Positions 35,566-45,385 of a DNA stretch of 64,000 nucleotides are shown one piece after another (position 1 is the first letter of the stretch; each line of letters opens with the position of its first letter). The stretch comes from Bog-159 sp035602155 (lineage in GTDB: Bacteria; Acidobacteriota; Terriglobia; Bryobacterales; Bryobacteraceae). The notes below the pieces were generated by a model, which was not told the DNA's origin, searched no databases, and saw nothing but the letters and a program-made list of their open reading frames with translations. The translations under genes and the position numbers were made by a program. The stretch lies in contig DATNMW010000133.1 in NCBI GenBank assembly GCA_035602155.1, forward strand, positions 1 to 64,000. The letters run 5' to 3'.

Positions 35566-35802
35566 ATGGAACATAACGGAAGGGATTGCGGGGCGCGCCG
35601 GACAAAAGTGACGCCCATGGACCTTGCGCAAGAGCGTCATCGCTTGCGCGAATCGAAAGTGCATCTGGTCTTGCTGGCGGAAGAGATGGGGCTAGCCGTG
35701 CCGCGATCCTGTTGCCTGCATCGCGGCGAAGCGGCCTGTTTATCCTGCGCTTCGGAGTGGCTGGTCTCCCACCTTCGCCTGGCGAAGGGCGCCGCAAACT
35801 GA
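35566..35802 (+). CDS. possible small cysteine-rich protein
   Basis: A 78-residue frame whose ATG at 35566 follows GGGAGGG with good spacing. The product has five cysteines (RDCGARR, then SCCLHRGEAACLSCASEW) and a helical middle part (RLRESKVHLVLLAEEMG). The cysteine pattern C-C-x6-C-x2-C could bind zinc or iron-sulfur. No family was recognised. It lies in a 617-bp gap between the regulator and the Crp gene; the rest of the gap holds only the palindromic repeat. Confidence 0.42.
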   Translation: MEHNGRDCGARRTKVTPMDLAQERHRLRESKVHLVLLAEEMGLAVPRSCCLHRGEAACLSCASEWLVSHLRLAKGAAN

Positions 35803-35952
35803 GAGCGCCCGCAAGGGGTTCCCGCGAGTTTCCATGGCAGTGGGGCGGGGAAAACGGCAGGCTGTGCGCCGTGAAGCGTCTAGATCTCCCTTACAGCGGC
35901 CTTGCGGCGCGCTGTCGGTTGAGCTAAACTGCGGAATAAGGCGAATCCTGCG

Positions 35953-36645
35953 ATGCCTGCTACCAGCGCATTCCATAAGACCCCGAAAGAGGCTGTGGCC
36001 ATGAAACCAACCTCGGATTCCGATATCCTTCTAGCGACAATTGTGCGCGAAGGAACTACCGTTAACTATCGCAAAGGCCAAGTGCTTTTCTCGCAAGGCG
36101 ATCCATCGGATGCCGTGTTTGCGATCCAGAAAGGCAAAGTAAAGCTCACCGTGATTTCGAAACAGAACAAGGAAGCGGTGATTGCAATTTTGACTCCGGG
36201 CGACCTGGTCGGTGAGGCTTGCCTGGTGGGTCAGCAGCCCATCCGCCTGGCCACCGCGTCCGCCATGACCGAGTCCGCGATCATTCGCATGGCGAAGCCG
36301 GCCATGATGCGCCTGCTGCGCGACGATAACAATTTTGCCAGGCTGCTTCTCGCCTATGTGCTCACGCGTAACATTCGGATAGAGGAGGATCTGGTTGACC
36401 AGCTTTTCAATTCCAGCGAAAAGCGGCTGGCGCGGGTCCTGCTGCTGCTGGCCAACTTCGGGAAGGAAGGCGCGCCGGCCGGCGTGATTCCCGATATCAG
36501 CCAGGAAACGCTGGCGGGTCTGGTCGGCACGACCCGGTCGCGGGTGAGTTTTTTTATGAATAGATTCCGCAAACTCGGCTTTATTGAGTATAATGGTGCA
36601 ATTGAAGTGCACAATTCCCTGCTTAATATCGTGCTGCACGATTAA
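35953..36645 (+). CDS. Crp/Fnr-family transcription regulator
   Basis: A 230-residue protein: cyclic-nucleotide-type beta barrel (KGQVLFSQGDPSDAVFAIQKGKVKL and LVGEACLVGQ), a long dimer helix, and a winged helix with DISQETLAGLVGTTRSRVSF. It has no N-terminal Fnr cysteine set, so an iron-sulfur oxygen sensor is unlikely. Ligand and targets are unknown. The start is ATG 35953 or 36001. It lies among kinase genes but is probably transcribed alone. Confidence 0.92.
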   Translation: MPATSAFHKTPKEAVAMKPTSDSDILLATIVREGTTVNYRKGQVLFSQGDPSDAVFAIQKGKVKLTVISKQNKEAVIAILTPGDLVGEACLVGQQPIRLATASAMTESAIIRMAKPAMMRLLRDDNNFARLLLAYVLTRNIRIEEDLVDQLFNSSEKRLARVLLLLANFGKEGAPAGVIPDISQETLAGLVGTTRSRVSFFMNRFRKLGFIEYNGAIEVHNSLLNIVLHD

Positions 36646-36714
36646 TAAATTACGGGCGGCCCAAGCGCGGCCTGTCGTTCCCGGTGGTCCAACGATTCCC
36701 CAGCCCTGCAAACC

Positions 36715-36763
36715 TGAGCAGTTCTGACCAAATTATGACGCGGACTTTGAGCAATTCTGACCA
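36715..36763. repeat. two 16-bp direct repeats
   Basis: TGAGCAGTTCTGACCA (36715-36730) and TGAGCAATTCTGACCA (36748-36763) differ at one base and lie 33 bp apart, close to three helical turns. They precede the DUF2934 gene. They could be paired regulator sites or the remains of an insertion-sequence end. Confidence 0.55.
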
Positions 36764-36823
36764 GACAAGCCTGTCTTGAACTTGGTTATTTAGTTAAAGG
36801 AAATATGCAACCGCGAATTACGG

Positions 36824-37027
36824 ATGGATTTCATGGCTAATGTAATGCGCATTACGACGAGAGTCTGCGAAGAATTCGCGCCGCGCGATATCGCGCCGGC
36901 AAAACAGCGGAAAATAGCCGCATTGGCATACAAGCTCTGGCTGGCACGAAGTTTTCAAGAAGGATCGCCCCAGGAGGACTGGCTGCGCGCCCGGCGCGCC
37001 GTCTGCCAGGGGCGATTGCGCGCCTGA
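36824..37027 (+). CDS. DUF2934 protein
   Basis: A 67-residue protein ending in the DUF2934 pattern: AYKLWLARSFQEGSPQEDWL followed by RARRAV. The family is small, helical and of unknown function, with many copies in acidobacteria and other soil bacteria. The ATG at 36824 or 36833 may be used; no strong ribosome site is seen. It lies 17 bp before the kinase gene and is probably co-transcribed with it. Confidence 0.8.
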   Translation: MDFMANVMRITTRVCEEFAPRDIAPAKQRKIAALAYKLWLARSFQEGSPQEDWLRARRAVCQGRLRA

Positions 37028-37044
37028 AGGGTACCGCACGGAGA

Positions 37045-38718
37045 ATGGCATCCCGGTTGGTGCGTATGTACGCGTTAAGGCAAGCCGTCCAGCCCGACGA
37101 ACTCGCTCAAGTGGCGTTCGACTCCCTGCCGGAGCGCACCTGCGCGCTGGATCGTGACGGCTGGATTGTACTGGCCAACCACGCCTGGAACCAGTCCGCC
37201 CGCGAAAACGGCGCCAGCCTCAGCCAGTGCGGGCCAGGCGTCAACTACCTGCGAATCTGCCGAACCGCCACGGGATCGTTCGCGGAAGGCGCTTGGGAGG
37301 CAGCCATGGGGATCGAGACCGTGTTGCGCGGCGCGGCGCCGCAGTTCACCCTGGATTATCCCTGCCTCTACCCTTCCCGCAAAGCGTGGTTCCGGCTCGT
37401 CGTCCGGCCGTTGCTGCGGCCCAACAGCGGCGCAGTGGTCTCGCATTCCGAAATCACTAGCCAGGTACTGCTCGCGGAGAGGCTGCGCCGCACACAAGCG
37501 CACTATCGCGCTCTATTGGAGAATCCTGTGGATGCCGCCACCGTGCTGGCGAGCGACGGAACGATTCGATACCAGAGCCCCGCATCAGAGGGTATTTTCG
37601 GGATCCGGCCCGATGCACTGGTGGGCCGCGCGATCTTCGAATTCGTGCATCCGGACGACACTCACGCCGTCCGCGAGCTCCTGCGCGCCTGCCTGCGATA
37701 CGCGCAGTGCAAGCATCCCTGCGAATTCCGTTTCGGCAATCGAAACGGCTCCTGGCGCGTGCTGGAAAGCGTCGGCCGGAAACTCGTCTCCAATCCGGAG
37801 GGCGGAATTATTCTGAATTCGCGCGACGTCACGCATCAGAAAATGGCCGAAAAAAATTTGCGCGCGAAGCAGGATGCCATGCTGCGCAGCCGCGAGGAGT
37901 TGGAGGCGTTGGCGGCCCGCCTGTTCCGCGAGCAGGACGATGAACGCCGCCGGGTGGCCGCGGAATTGAGCGGCAACCTGAGCCAGCGGCTGGCGTCCAT
38001 GCGGCTGCAAGCGGCGCATCTGGCGGCCGGCGCGGCTGCGCTGGGGCAATCGCAGGCTCTTGAGGAGTGCGCAGCCAGCCTGGGCCGGGATCTGCAGCGT
38101 TTGGCTGGCGTGTTGCATCCGCCTACGCTGGAACATCTTGGTTTGGCCGTGGCCCTGCGCGAATACTGCGCGGAATTCACCCGTAAGCACGGCACTCCCG
38201 TCCATTATGTCCACCGCGGAATCTCCGCACGCCTGCCCGGGCACATCGCCGCTTCGTTGTATCGCGTGGCGATAGAGTCCCTGGTGAATGTCGCCAAACA
38301 CGCCCGCGCGAATCACACCTGGGTGACGCTGAGCCGGACCGCGAAGGGCATCCGGATGGCCATTCGCGACGACGGCGCCGGTTTCGATCCCTCCGCGATC
38401 GATCCCGGATCGGGCTTAGGTGTCCTCGCCATGCGGGAACGTTTGCGGGCCGTTAGGGGGTCGTTATCGATCGGCTCGCGTCAAGGCGCGGGGACCGAAG
38501 TTGTAGCGCTGGCTCCTCTATTTCCCACCGGTAATCAAACGCGCGCCGCGATTTCTCGTAATGTAGTCGTAGATCCACTCGACCAACACCAGCAGGCGAT
38601 TGTCGAATTCCACCAAATACATCAGGTGCACGAACAACCACACGAACCACGCGATGGGTCCGGAGAGATGCAGCCGGCCAAACGCCGCCACGGCTTTGTT
38701 GCGTCCGATCGTGGCTAG
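37045..38718 (+). CDS. PAS sensor kinase lacking the phospho-acceptor histidine
   Basis: A 557-residue soluble protein: a divergent PAS-like domain (15-140), a canonical PAS (150-275, IRYQSPASEGIFGIRPDALV), a NarL-type DHp helix and an HATPase (about 405-490). The DHp motif reads DERRRVAAELSGNLSQRL where active kinases have R(E/A)xHDxxGQ, so His is Ser309 and Asp is Gly. The ATPase boxes (ESLVNVAKHA, DDGAGF, GLGVLAMRERL) look intact. The last 67 residues are low-complexity and are encoded antisense to the end of the NDH-2 gene, so an ancestral stop near 38520 appears lost. No regulator gene follows. Confidence 0.82.
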   Translation: MASRLVRMYALRQAVQPDELAQVAFDSLPERTCALDRDGWIVLANHAWNQSARENGASLSQCGPGVNYLRICRTATGSFAEGAWEAAMGIETVLRGAAPQFTLDYPCLYPSRKAWFRLVVRPLLRPNSGAVVSHSEITSQVLLAERLRRTQAHYRALLENPVDAATVLASDGTIRYQSPASEGIFGIRPDALVGRAIFEFVHPDDTHAVRELLRACLRYAQCKHPCEFRFGNRNGSWRVLESVGRKLVSNPEGGIILNSRDVTHQKMAEKNLRAKQDAMLRSREELEALAARLFREQDDERRRVAAELSGNLSQRLASMRLQAAHLAAGAAALGQSQALEECAASLGRDLQRLAGVLHPPTLEHLGLAVALREYCAEFTRKHGTPVHYVHRGISARLPGHIAASLYRVAIESLVNVAKHARANHTWVTLSRTAKGIRMAIRDDGAGFDPSAIDPGSGLGVLAMRERLRAVRGSLSIGSRQGAGTEVVALAPLFPTGNQTRAAISRNVVVDPLDQHQQAIVEFHQIHQVHEQPHEPRDGSGEMQPAKRRHGFVASDRG

Positions 38719-39816
38719 CGTACCCTTGTCGAAATAATGGAAACGGGGGGGCGTCCCTCCCCGCAAGCGGGTCCGGATGGCGCGCGCTGCATAGCGGCCC
38801 TGCGCCATGGCCACTGGCGCCACGCCGGGCAGCGGTTGGCCGGTCTGATGGCTGAAGTTGGCCAGATCGCCGATGACGAAGATCTCGGGATGCCCCGGCA
38901 CCGTAAGATCAGGCCCGACGATCAAGCGGCCGGCCCGGTCGAGAGGCGCGCCAGTGCGGTCCGACACGATCTTCCCCAGTTCCGAAGCCTGCACGCCCGC
39001 CGCCCATAGAACGGTCTTCGCCGGCATGCGCTCAACCGAATCCTGCCCACGAACGGTAACACCCGCGCTGTCCAAATCGGTCACCGTGGCGTGGGTTCGC
39101 GTGCGCACTCCCAAGTCCGAGAGGGCGCGCTCCGCCTTGGCCGACAGATCCGGCGGGAAGGATGGCAGCACGCGATCCGCTCCCTCCACCAATAGGATGG
39201 CGGCCTCCGCCGGGTTGATATGGCGAAAGTCGTGCCGCAGCGTATCGTTGGCAATTTCTCCCAGCGCGCCTGCCAACTCCACGCCGGTGGGGCCCGCCCC
39301 TACAATCACAAACGTCAGCCATGCGCGGCGTTCAGCGGCGTCCGGCTCACGCTCGGCGCGTTCGAACGCCAGCAGAATGCGGCGGCGGATCTCGGTAGCG
39401 TCTTCGATGGTCTTGAGCCCCGGCGCCAGCGGCTCCCATTCATCGTGACCGAAATAATGATGATGCGAGCCGGTTGCCAGAATCAGCGTGTCGTAGAGCG
39501 CTTCTCCGTCGGCCAGGAGCACCGCGCGGCGATCCACGTCGATGTCCCGGACCTCACCCAGCCACACACGCGCGTTGCGCTGCCGGCTGAGCACGTGGCG
39601 CACCGGCGATGCGATCTCGCCGGGCGACAGGCCGCCGGTAGCTACTTGATAGAGCAGCGGCTGGAACAGATGAAAGTTGCGGCGGTCGATCACGGTCAGA
39701 TCCACTGGAGCGCGCTTCAGTGCACGGGCGGCGTACAACCCGCCGAATCCCGCGCCCACCAGCACCACGCGATGCGGGGTGGCACCAGCTTTAGCCGACG
39801 TTAGCCTATGCGGCAT
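38518..39816 (-). CDS. ndh: type II NADH dehydrogenase
   Basis: A 432-residue flavoprotein. FAD motif VVLVGAGFGGLYAARAL, NADH motif VIVGAGPTGVELAGALGE, the IATGSHHHYFGHDEWE-type block and the second FAD box IFVIGDLA are all present. A C-terminal hydrophobic helix region (LSGPIAWFVWLFVHLMYLVE) anchors it to the membrane. It passes electrons from NADH to quinone without pumping protons. The ATG at 39816 is preferred to 39909. Its 3' end overlaps the convergent kinase gene by 201 bp. Confidence 0.93.
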   Translation of the reverse strand: MPHRLTSAKAGATPHRVVLVGAGFGGLYAARALKRAPVDLTVIDRRNFHLFQPLLYQVATGGLSPGEIASPVRHVLSRQRNARVWLGEVRDIDVDRRAVLLADGEALYDTLILATGSHHHYFGHDEWEPLAPGLKTIEDATEIRRRILLAFERAEREPDAAERRAWLTFVIVGAGPTGVELAGALGEIANDTLRHDFRHINPAEAAILLVEGADRVLPSFPPDLSAKAERALSDLGVRTRTHATVTDLDSAGVTVRGQDSVERMPAKTVLWAAGVQASELGKIVSDRTGAPLDRAGRLIVGPDLTVPGHPEIFVIGDLANFSHQTGQPLPGVAPVAMAQGRYAARAIRTRLRGGTPPRFHYFDKGTLATIGRNKAVAAFGRLHLSGPIAWFVWLFVHLMYLVEFDNRLLVLVEWIYDYITRNRGARLITGGK

Positions 39817-40069
39817 AACCGATCTTATCAAGGCTCCCCGCAACGTCGGGCTAGAACTGGTGCGGAAACGATCTGCTGGGTAAACTTGGTCCCCCCGTTT
39901 CAGCGCCATGAAAATAATTGGAATTTTGAAACGTTAGCCAAGTTACCGCCACTATATATCAGGCGGACTTCGCGCGATCTGCTGCCGCGGGCAACGGCAA
40001 ATGCTATAGGACTGCCCAACGTTGTCAAGACGCGATTCTCGCTCAGCTTTATTTTCACGCAGATTCCTC

Positions 40070-40100
40070 TTGACTAAACCGCGTCCAGCGGGTATATAAT
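40070..40100 (+). promoter_or_regulatory. sigma-70-type promoter for the secreted-protein block
   Basis: TTGACT (40070-40075), 17 bp spacer, TATATA (40093-40098, overlapping TATAAT at 40095). This is the best -35/-10 pair seen in the window and lies 50 bp before the ATG at 40151. It lies in a 334-bp gap that otherwise holds nothing recognised. Confidence 0.7.
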
Positions 40101-40150
40101 CCAATTTGTTGAAAATCAGATCGGAATATCCAAACAAGGCGGGGTCCTCA

Positions 40151-42615
40151 ATGGAGAAAAACACCGTGCTCACTTACGCCGAGAGGATCTCGGCCGTCTG
40201 TCGCACCGTTCTGCATGGAAATCCCCTCCCGTCCGTCGTTCTTGCCCTGCTGGCCGCATTTCCCGTTCTCGCCCAGGTCACAAGTGTGGGAACCGGCTGC
40301 GGCTTGAGTGGCGGGCCTATAACTTCGGTAGGGACCATAATCTCCTCCATACCGCCCAGCAATCAAACCGGAAGCTCGTACTCCTTCGTGGCATCGGCAT
40401 GCGGCACGCTCGTCACGTTTTCCAATTCCGGGCCCATCGCCGCTACGCTCCCACAGCCCGGCTCCGGTTCTGGCATCATGACCGGCTGGTTCACGGACGT
40501 GCAGAACAGGGGAGCCGGAACCCTCACGATCACCCCGGCGTCGTCTACCATCGACGGCGCCGTCTCAATTTCGCCAGGGTGCTCGGATCTTCACGGATGG
40601 CAGCAACTACTACACACAGCGTGGTCTTCAGGATGCAACTACCGTAACTTATACCGCACTCCCTCAGGGCCCCTCCGCCGGCGGCCTGTGTCCACGTTTC
40701 GGACCACCTGTACCCCTACGGTTTTGCGCTGGACTTCTGCTACACCGCCGGTGTGAACGGCACCTACGACAACACTGCGTGCCTTCAGAGTGCGCTTAAC
40801 GCCTTAGGCGTCAACTTCCAGTCGCTCGAAATTCAGCCGCCGATTCTTCCCCTTAGCGGAACCGCCACGGTGGGTAACACCCCCTACAGCACCGGTATAC
40901 TCGTAACCTCCATGAGCGGCAGCAGTTTTGCCGGCCTTTCGCCTGGCGACGCAATTCAATTGTGGCAGGGCGCTGCTGGCAGCGGACCCTACTACACCAT
41001 CAACCTGATTAACATAAACACGACTACTTTTCCGCCTACGCAACTGTTCATACCAGCGTCGGGCGCCCCGGCGACGGGGACATACAACTGGTCTTTCCAG
41101 GGCACCAGCACACAGACCAACTACTACTGCGTTCCAACCAATACCGTACAGCCGGCCCTAACCTGGAACCCCACGGCGCTCGGCCGGGTCCACATATGGA
41201 AGGGCGCAAACGTTTCATGCGCCCTGCCGCCCCCGGATGCCACGCACGCCATCGTGGACGACAACGTGCAGCCGATTGATCCGTTCGCGATAACTGCCCT
41301 ACCCTCGGGCACGGCCCCGCTCAATTTTGCCTCGTATACCAGCCCGAATGGCCCCATCGCGTTCGATGCCAGCGGATTTTCCGTATCCATGGCTCCTCCG
41401 ACCGGCGCAGGTGCCATGTGCAGCACTATAGGCGGCTCTCTTTCCGCCGCAACATATTTTTTCATGATATCGGCGGCGGATGGCGAGGGCGGTGTCACAA
41501 CGCCAACTGCGGAAGCATCGTGTACGGTTGCGAGCGGTTCATCCGGCTCGGCCACGCTGACTTGGACGGCGCAAGGCGGCGCCACGTCGTTCCACGTGTT
41601 TTTCGGTACAGCTAGCGGCGCAGAGAACCACTATGTCACCGTTACCAACGCGGCGGCGTCGCCGTACACGTTTAAGTCCACTACCACGGGGGCGTTGGCG
41701 GGCAGCCCTGCGGCCTACCCGACGGCCGCGACCCTTCGGGCGGCCATTGCCTCGGGGCTCACGTACGCCCTCGGAGCGGGGATCGATGTGCAAGCAAATC
41801 CGGTTATCAGCGAATTTCCGAACTCATCGTCAGGGACCACAGCCTACTATCTCGCGGCGCTCACCAACGCCGGCCAGGTACAGGTAGCGTCTGTAAGTTC
41901 TCCCACTGGCATAGCCGGGATATGCGTGGGCAGTTGTGGCACCTCGGCGGCGGCGCCGAGCGCCCGGATTGCGGTCAACGGAACGGCATACTGCTTCTTC
42001 GACAACTCGCCAAACCCGGGCGACTACCTGCAGCCGTCGACGTCGACTGCCGGGCAATGCCACGGCGCGGGCGCGAGCTACCCGGCTAATGGCGTTCAGA
42101 TAATCGGGCAGGTGCTGCAGGCACCCACCTCGGGCACCGCGCCCTAGCAGGTGTTCCTGCTCGGTCCGGCCGGAGTTGCACCGGCCCAACAGCTCGGAAC
42201 GTCCGCAAGCCCGAGCTTCGCCGATCTCACCCTGGCCAGCGCCACAGCGACGACGTTAACGATCGCGGCGGCAGCGGGCCAGACGGCGAATCTCCTGTCA
42301 CTTGACGACAGCACTGGGACCCCCCGGGTAGTCGTTAGCGCGGCGCTCGGCCTCAACTTCAAGGCCAACGGGCTGCACATTAATACCGAGTCGGCAGTAA
42401 CCGACATTGCCGGTGTGATAACCGTTACCGGCGGCACCGGCTCTATTACTTTCGCCGTCCCTTACACCCATGTCCCTTCCTGTGTGGCTTCGCCCGTGCA
42501 AAACCCGCAAGGCTACTGGTGGCTAAATAGCTCCACCTCGACGCTACAAATAACCCTGACTTATACGGCGAGTAGCGTGGTCTTTAATTACGTATGCATC
42601 GGTAGCCCTAACTAA
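40151..42615 (+). pseudogene. secreted fibre-like protein, broken by two frameshifts and an in-frame TAG
   Basis: Start ATG 40151; signal sequence around VVLALLAAFPVLA. The mature chain begins VTSVGTGCGLSGGPITSVGT, a motif of phage tail fibres and related adhesins. Near 40580 the natural reading (ARIFTDGSNYYTQRGLQ) moves one frame, and near 40680 it moves again (LYPYGFALDFCYTAGVNGTY). From there it is open to a TAG at 42145; the same frame continues to 42615 with LTLASATATTLTIAAAAGQT and a C-terminal beta domain. A middle section has a fibronectin-like unit (SAADGEGGVTTPTAEASCTV). Three separate lesions make a working product unlikely. Confidence 0.75.
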
Positions 42616-42630
42616 CGAGGATCAAAAACG

Positions 42631-44442
42631 ATGTGGCGTTTTCCCATCTTGACGATACTAGCATGTACGATGCTCAACGCACAGAATCCCTCTCTGCAGC
42701 AATTCATGGGCACCGGTATCATATCCGGCACGTATGTCTCCGGGGCCGGGACAATTACCGGTGCGGGCACGTGCCAGATTACCATTCCTAACACTACCAG
42801 CGGAGGAGCCATTGCGCAGGCGACAGTTCAAATAGTGTCTGGCGCACTTGGCGCTGGAACGGCCCTCGACTTCAGGGTCGCCACGAACGCCAGCAACTCA
42901 TATGGCTCTGGCTATGCGACGCCGCCTACGAGCGCTACGCTGCTCTCCACTGGGTCTACCGGCTCCGCTAGTTGTACCGCCGGTAGCATTACGGTCACGA
43001 CAAGCGCGGCCGAGACGAGTAATCGCGCCCAGATCTATGCCAGCCTGTTGGGCAAATCCTTTCCGAAGCCCATATTCGGCGCGCAACTGGTGGCGCTGAC
43101 AGATGTCGCCTGCGGAGGCACGCAGATTACCGCCAGCACCCCTTGTATCTTCACCCCCCTGGGCTCGCCCGCCTCGCCAACCGTGATCGAGGCGCAGGTG
43201 GATCTGCTGGCGCAAAACCCGCCGAACGGCTTGGGCGTGTCGGTGATCCAGATCAACTTTGATCCGTATTACTGGATTGACAACAGCACCACCGGCTCTC
43301 AGAACGCCCGCACCCTCTTTACCGCCGTGCTGCAATACATCTACAATACCTATGGCGCGGGCAGCTCCCACACGCCTGTGGTGCATGTACGCCTGGAGCC
43401 CTCCTACGCTTCGGGCAGCCTCGCCACCATATGCGAAGCGCTCACCGGGCAAGCATCCTTCGTGTCGCCCGCGGATGTCGCTACCTGCGTTACAACCGTA
43501 CCGGCCTCGGCATCCTGGCTCCAAATCAGTTCAGTCCAATACTCGGTGTACGGGTACCTGGCGAAATATTATGGCCCAAATAGCGCGCCGCCATCGTCAT
43601 GCACGACCTTGGGCTCGTCATGCCCTGTAGTGCAGGACTTTTCCGACATCCACGAGCCGACCACAATCAACGGGAACTATGGTTGGGGACCCAGCCCCGG
43701 CACCAACACTGGGACAGCATCAGCGTGGCAGGCCGCTTACAACGCGATGGCAGGCGAGGTCAGTCTGCGAAATGCATCCGTCAATAACGGCATAGCCTTT
43801 GACCGCTACGAACAGTCGTACGCTACCAGTATGCTCGCCTCCCCCGGCCTCAGCCCCATCGTATACGTGGGAGAGGACGAGTACACGACTGGCATCAACA
43901 GTAACTACACGGTGTGCCCCTCCACTCCGTCCATTACGCTATGCGGCGACATGTACAATCTTGCCGCAATCCTTTCCCTGGCTGCGAACAGCTATAACCT
44001 CCGCGTGTTACTCACGGAAAGCTGGGTTCCATCCTGGGCTCAGCCCTTTAGCGGCACAACCTCACTTACGGCAACCGACGGGAATGCCTACGAGGGCCTC
44101 GGCAATTGTGACTGGCAGACCCTAGACTTCATCCGCCAGGCGCTAAGCGCTACGACTATGTGGGCAAGCGCGAACCGCCTGAGCGAAGTGAACTTCTTCA
44201 GCGCCGCCAATACGTCGACCGCCTGCGTCTACACGGGAGGCCCTAATCTCACGACGGCTGGCACCAGCCCCAACACCGACAGATTCGCGCCGCCGAGCCG
44301 TTACCTTACCAACGTCATAGCGCCGGCAACGGTATCGGGCCCAGGCGGCGGCGCCAAGAAGAGCAAGACGTTCTATTGGTTGCAACAACTCATAGACAAT
44401 TGGACGACCATGGTCGCGTCCGGGCAGCCCTTGCCCTGGTGA
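42631..44442 (+). CDS. secreted protein, possible glycosidase-like barrel
   Basis: A 603-residue protein with a signal peptide (FPILTILACTMLNAQ). Residues 20-130 are Ser/Thr/Gly-rich and beta-like. From about 145 onward the chain alternates strands and helices (VSVIQINFDPYYWIDNS, VVHVRLEPSYASG, FSDIHEPTTING, RVLLTESWVPSWAQP). The Glu residues in IHEPT and LLTESW sit where acid/base and nucleophile lie in clan GH-A enzymes, but this is only an analogy. It starts 15 bp after the broken fibre gene and probably shares its promoter. Confidence 0.7.
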   Translation: MWRFPILTILACTMLNAQNPSLQQFMGTGIISGTYVSGAGTITGAGTCQITIPNTTSGGAIAQATVQIVSGALGAGTALDFRVATNASNSYGSGYATPPTSATLLSTGSTGSASCTAGSITVTTSAAETSNRAQIYASLLGKSFPKPIFGAQLVALTDVACGGTQITASTPCIFTPLGSPASPTVIEAQVDLLAQNPPNGLGVSVIQINFDPYYWIDNSTTGSQNARTLFTAVLQYIYNTYGAGSSHTPVVHVRLEPSYASGSLATICEALTGQASFVSPADVATCVTTVPASASWLQISSVQYSVYGYLAKYYGPNSAPPSSCTTLGSSCPVVQDFSDIHEPTTINGNYGWGPSPGTNTGTASAWQAAYNAMAGEVSLRNASVNNGIAFDRYEQSYATSMLASPGLSPIVYVGEDEYTTGINSNYTVCPSTPSITLCGDMYNLAAILSLAANSYNLRVLLTESWVPSWAQPFSGTTSLTATDGNAYEGLGNCDWQTLDFIRQALSATTMWASANRLSEVNFFSAANTSTACVYTGGPNLTTAGTSPNTDRFAPPSRYLTNVIAPATVSGPGGGAKKSKTFYWLQQLIDNWTTMVASGQPLPW

Positions 44443-44485
44443 GAGACGCTGGAGACCTTTGCCGGGAACAGCGAGCGCCAGCGCG

Positions 44486-45385
44486 TCACTCGATGTAAAA
44501 TGGGGAGAATGACTGGAACGTGAACGATTCAAAGGCGCCACGCCGCGACGTGGCCGTCGAAGTAGCGCGAAGGCTTGCCGGACCGGAATAGCTGCTCCCT
44601 GCCTCGATCGTACCCCCGCCAACTACGCTGACCACATCATGCCCCTCTATGGAGGCAACTAACGTTTGCGACTGGGTGACGCCGCTTTTTTCTACGACGT
44701 CCAGGGTGCTAGTTACGCTACCCTCCCAGTCATGCGCCTGAAACACGACATATTCCGATCCGCCGCCACCGGGCCCCAAAATTTGGTTGGGCTGAATTCC
44801 CACTGCGCCAGGTGGCCCGCAACCGGTGCAAGGAAATACATTTGAGCCCATACCAATCCCGGCAAACACCTGGACAAGTCCGTATATGCCAGTCGTGCCC
44901 ACCATCATGACCGCCGATGACGTCAGAGTGAGCGGAGACGACCCGTCGCCCGGCGTTGCTGTTGTGGTTGCCACCAGGACCGCCGGGCCAGAGTAGCTGG
45001 TTTGGGGAATCGTTGCGTTTCCGCTAAGCACAAAGAAATCCTGCGAGCTGCTCACCGAGCCGTTTATTACCGTGTTCTGGATGACCGCTCCACCGCCCCG
45101 CAGCACGAAGCTGGCGCTGAGACTCCCGCTCCAGCCTCCATTTTGGAATACGGCATAATACAGACCCGTAGAGCCGGGGGAGACGAACTGATTTGGCTGA
45201 ACCCAGACCGTGCTCGACGAAAATCCCAGGCAGCCGGAACAGGGCATGCCCAAATCGTTTGGTTGGTTGAAGCCCACAAATGCTTGTATCAGTTGTAGCG
45301 AGGCAGCGCCCTTGAGCGCCGTTTGGCTGGGCGCGGCGCAGCAGAGCAAACCGATAACCGTGCCGGATAGTTTATGCGTTTTCAT
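44486..45385 (-). CDS. secreted two-repeat beta protein with CxxC motifs
   Basis: A 299-residue protein with a signal peptide (LSGTVIGLLCCAAPSQTA). Two repeats of about 125 residues follow. Each contains a PC(S/T)GC motif, a QPNQ(F/I) turn, a Y(Y/V)VFQ strand and SYSGPA(V/S)L. The paired cysteines could form disulfides or bind metal in the periplasm. No family was recognised. The gene is convergent with the barrel-like protein, 43 bp apart. Confidence 0.68.
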   Translation of the reverse strand: MKTHKLSGTVIGLLCCAAPSQTALKGAASLQLIQAFVGFNQPNDLGMPCSGCLGFSSSTVWVQPNQFVSPGSTGLYYAVFQNGGWSGSLSASFVLRGGGAVIQNTVINGSVSSSQDFFVLSGNATIPQTSYSGPAVLVATTTATPGDGSSPLTLTSSAVMMVGTTGIYGLVQVFAGIGMGSNVFPCTGCGPPGAVGIQPNQILGPGGGGSEYVVFQAHDWEGSVTSTLDVVEKSGVTQSQTLVASIEGHDVVSVVGGGTIEAGSSYSGPASLRATSTATSRRGAFESFTFQSFSPFYIE

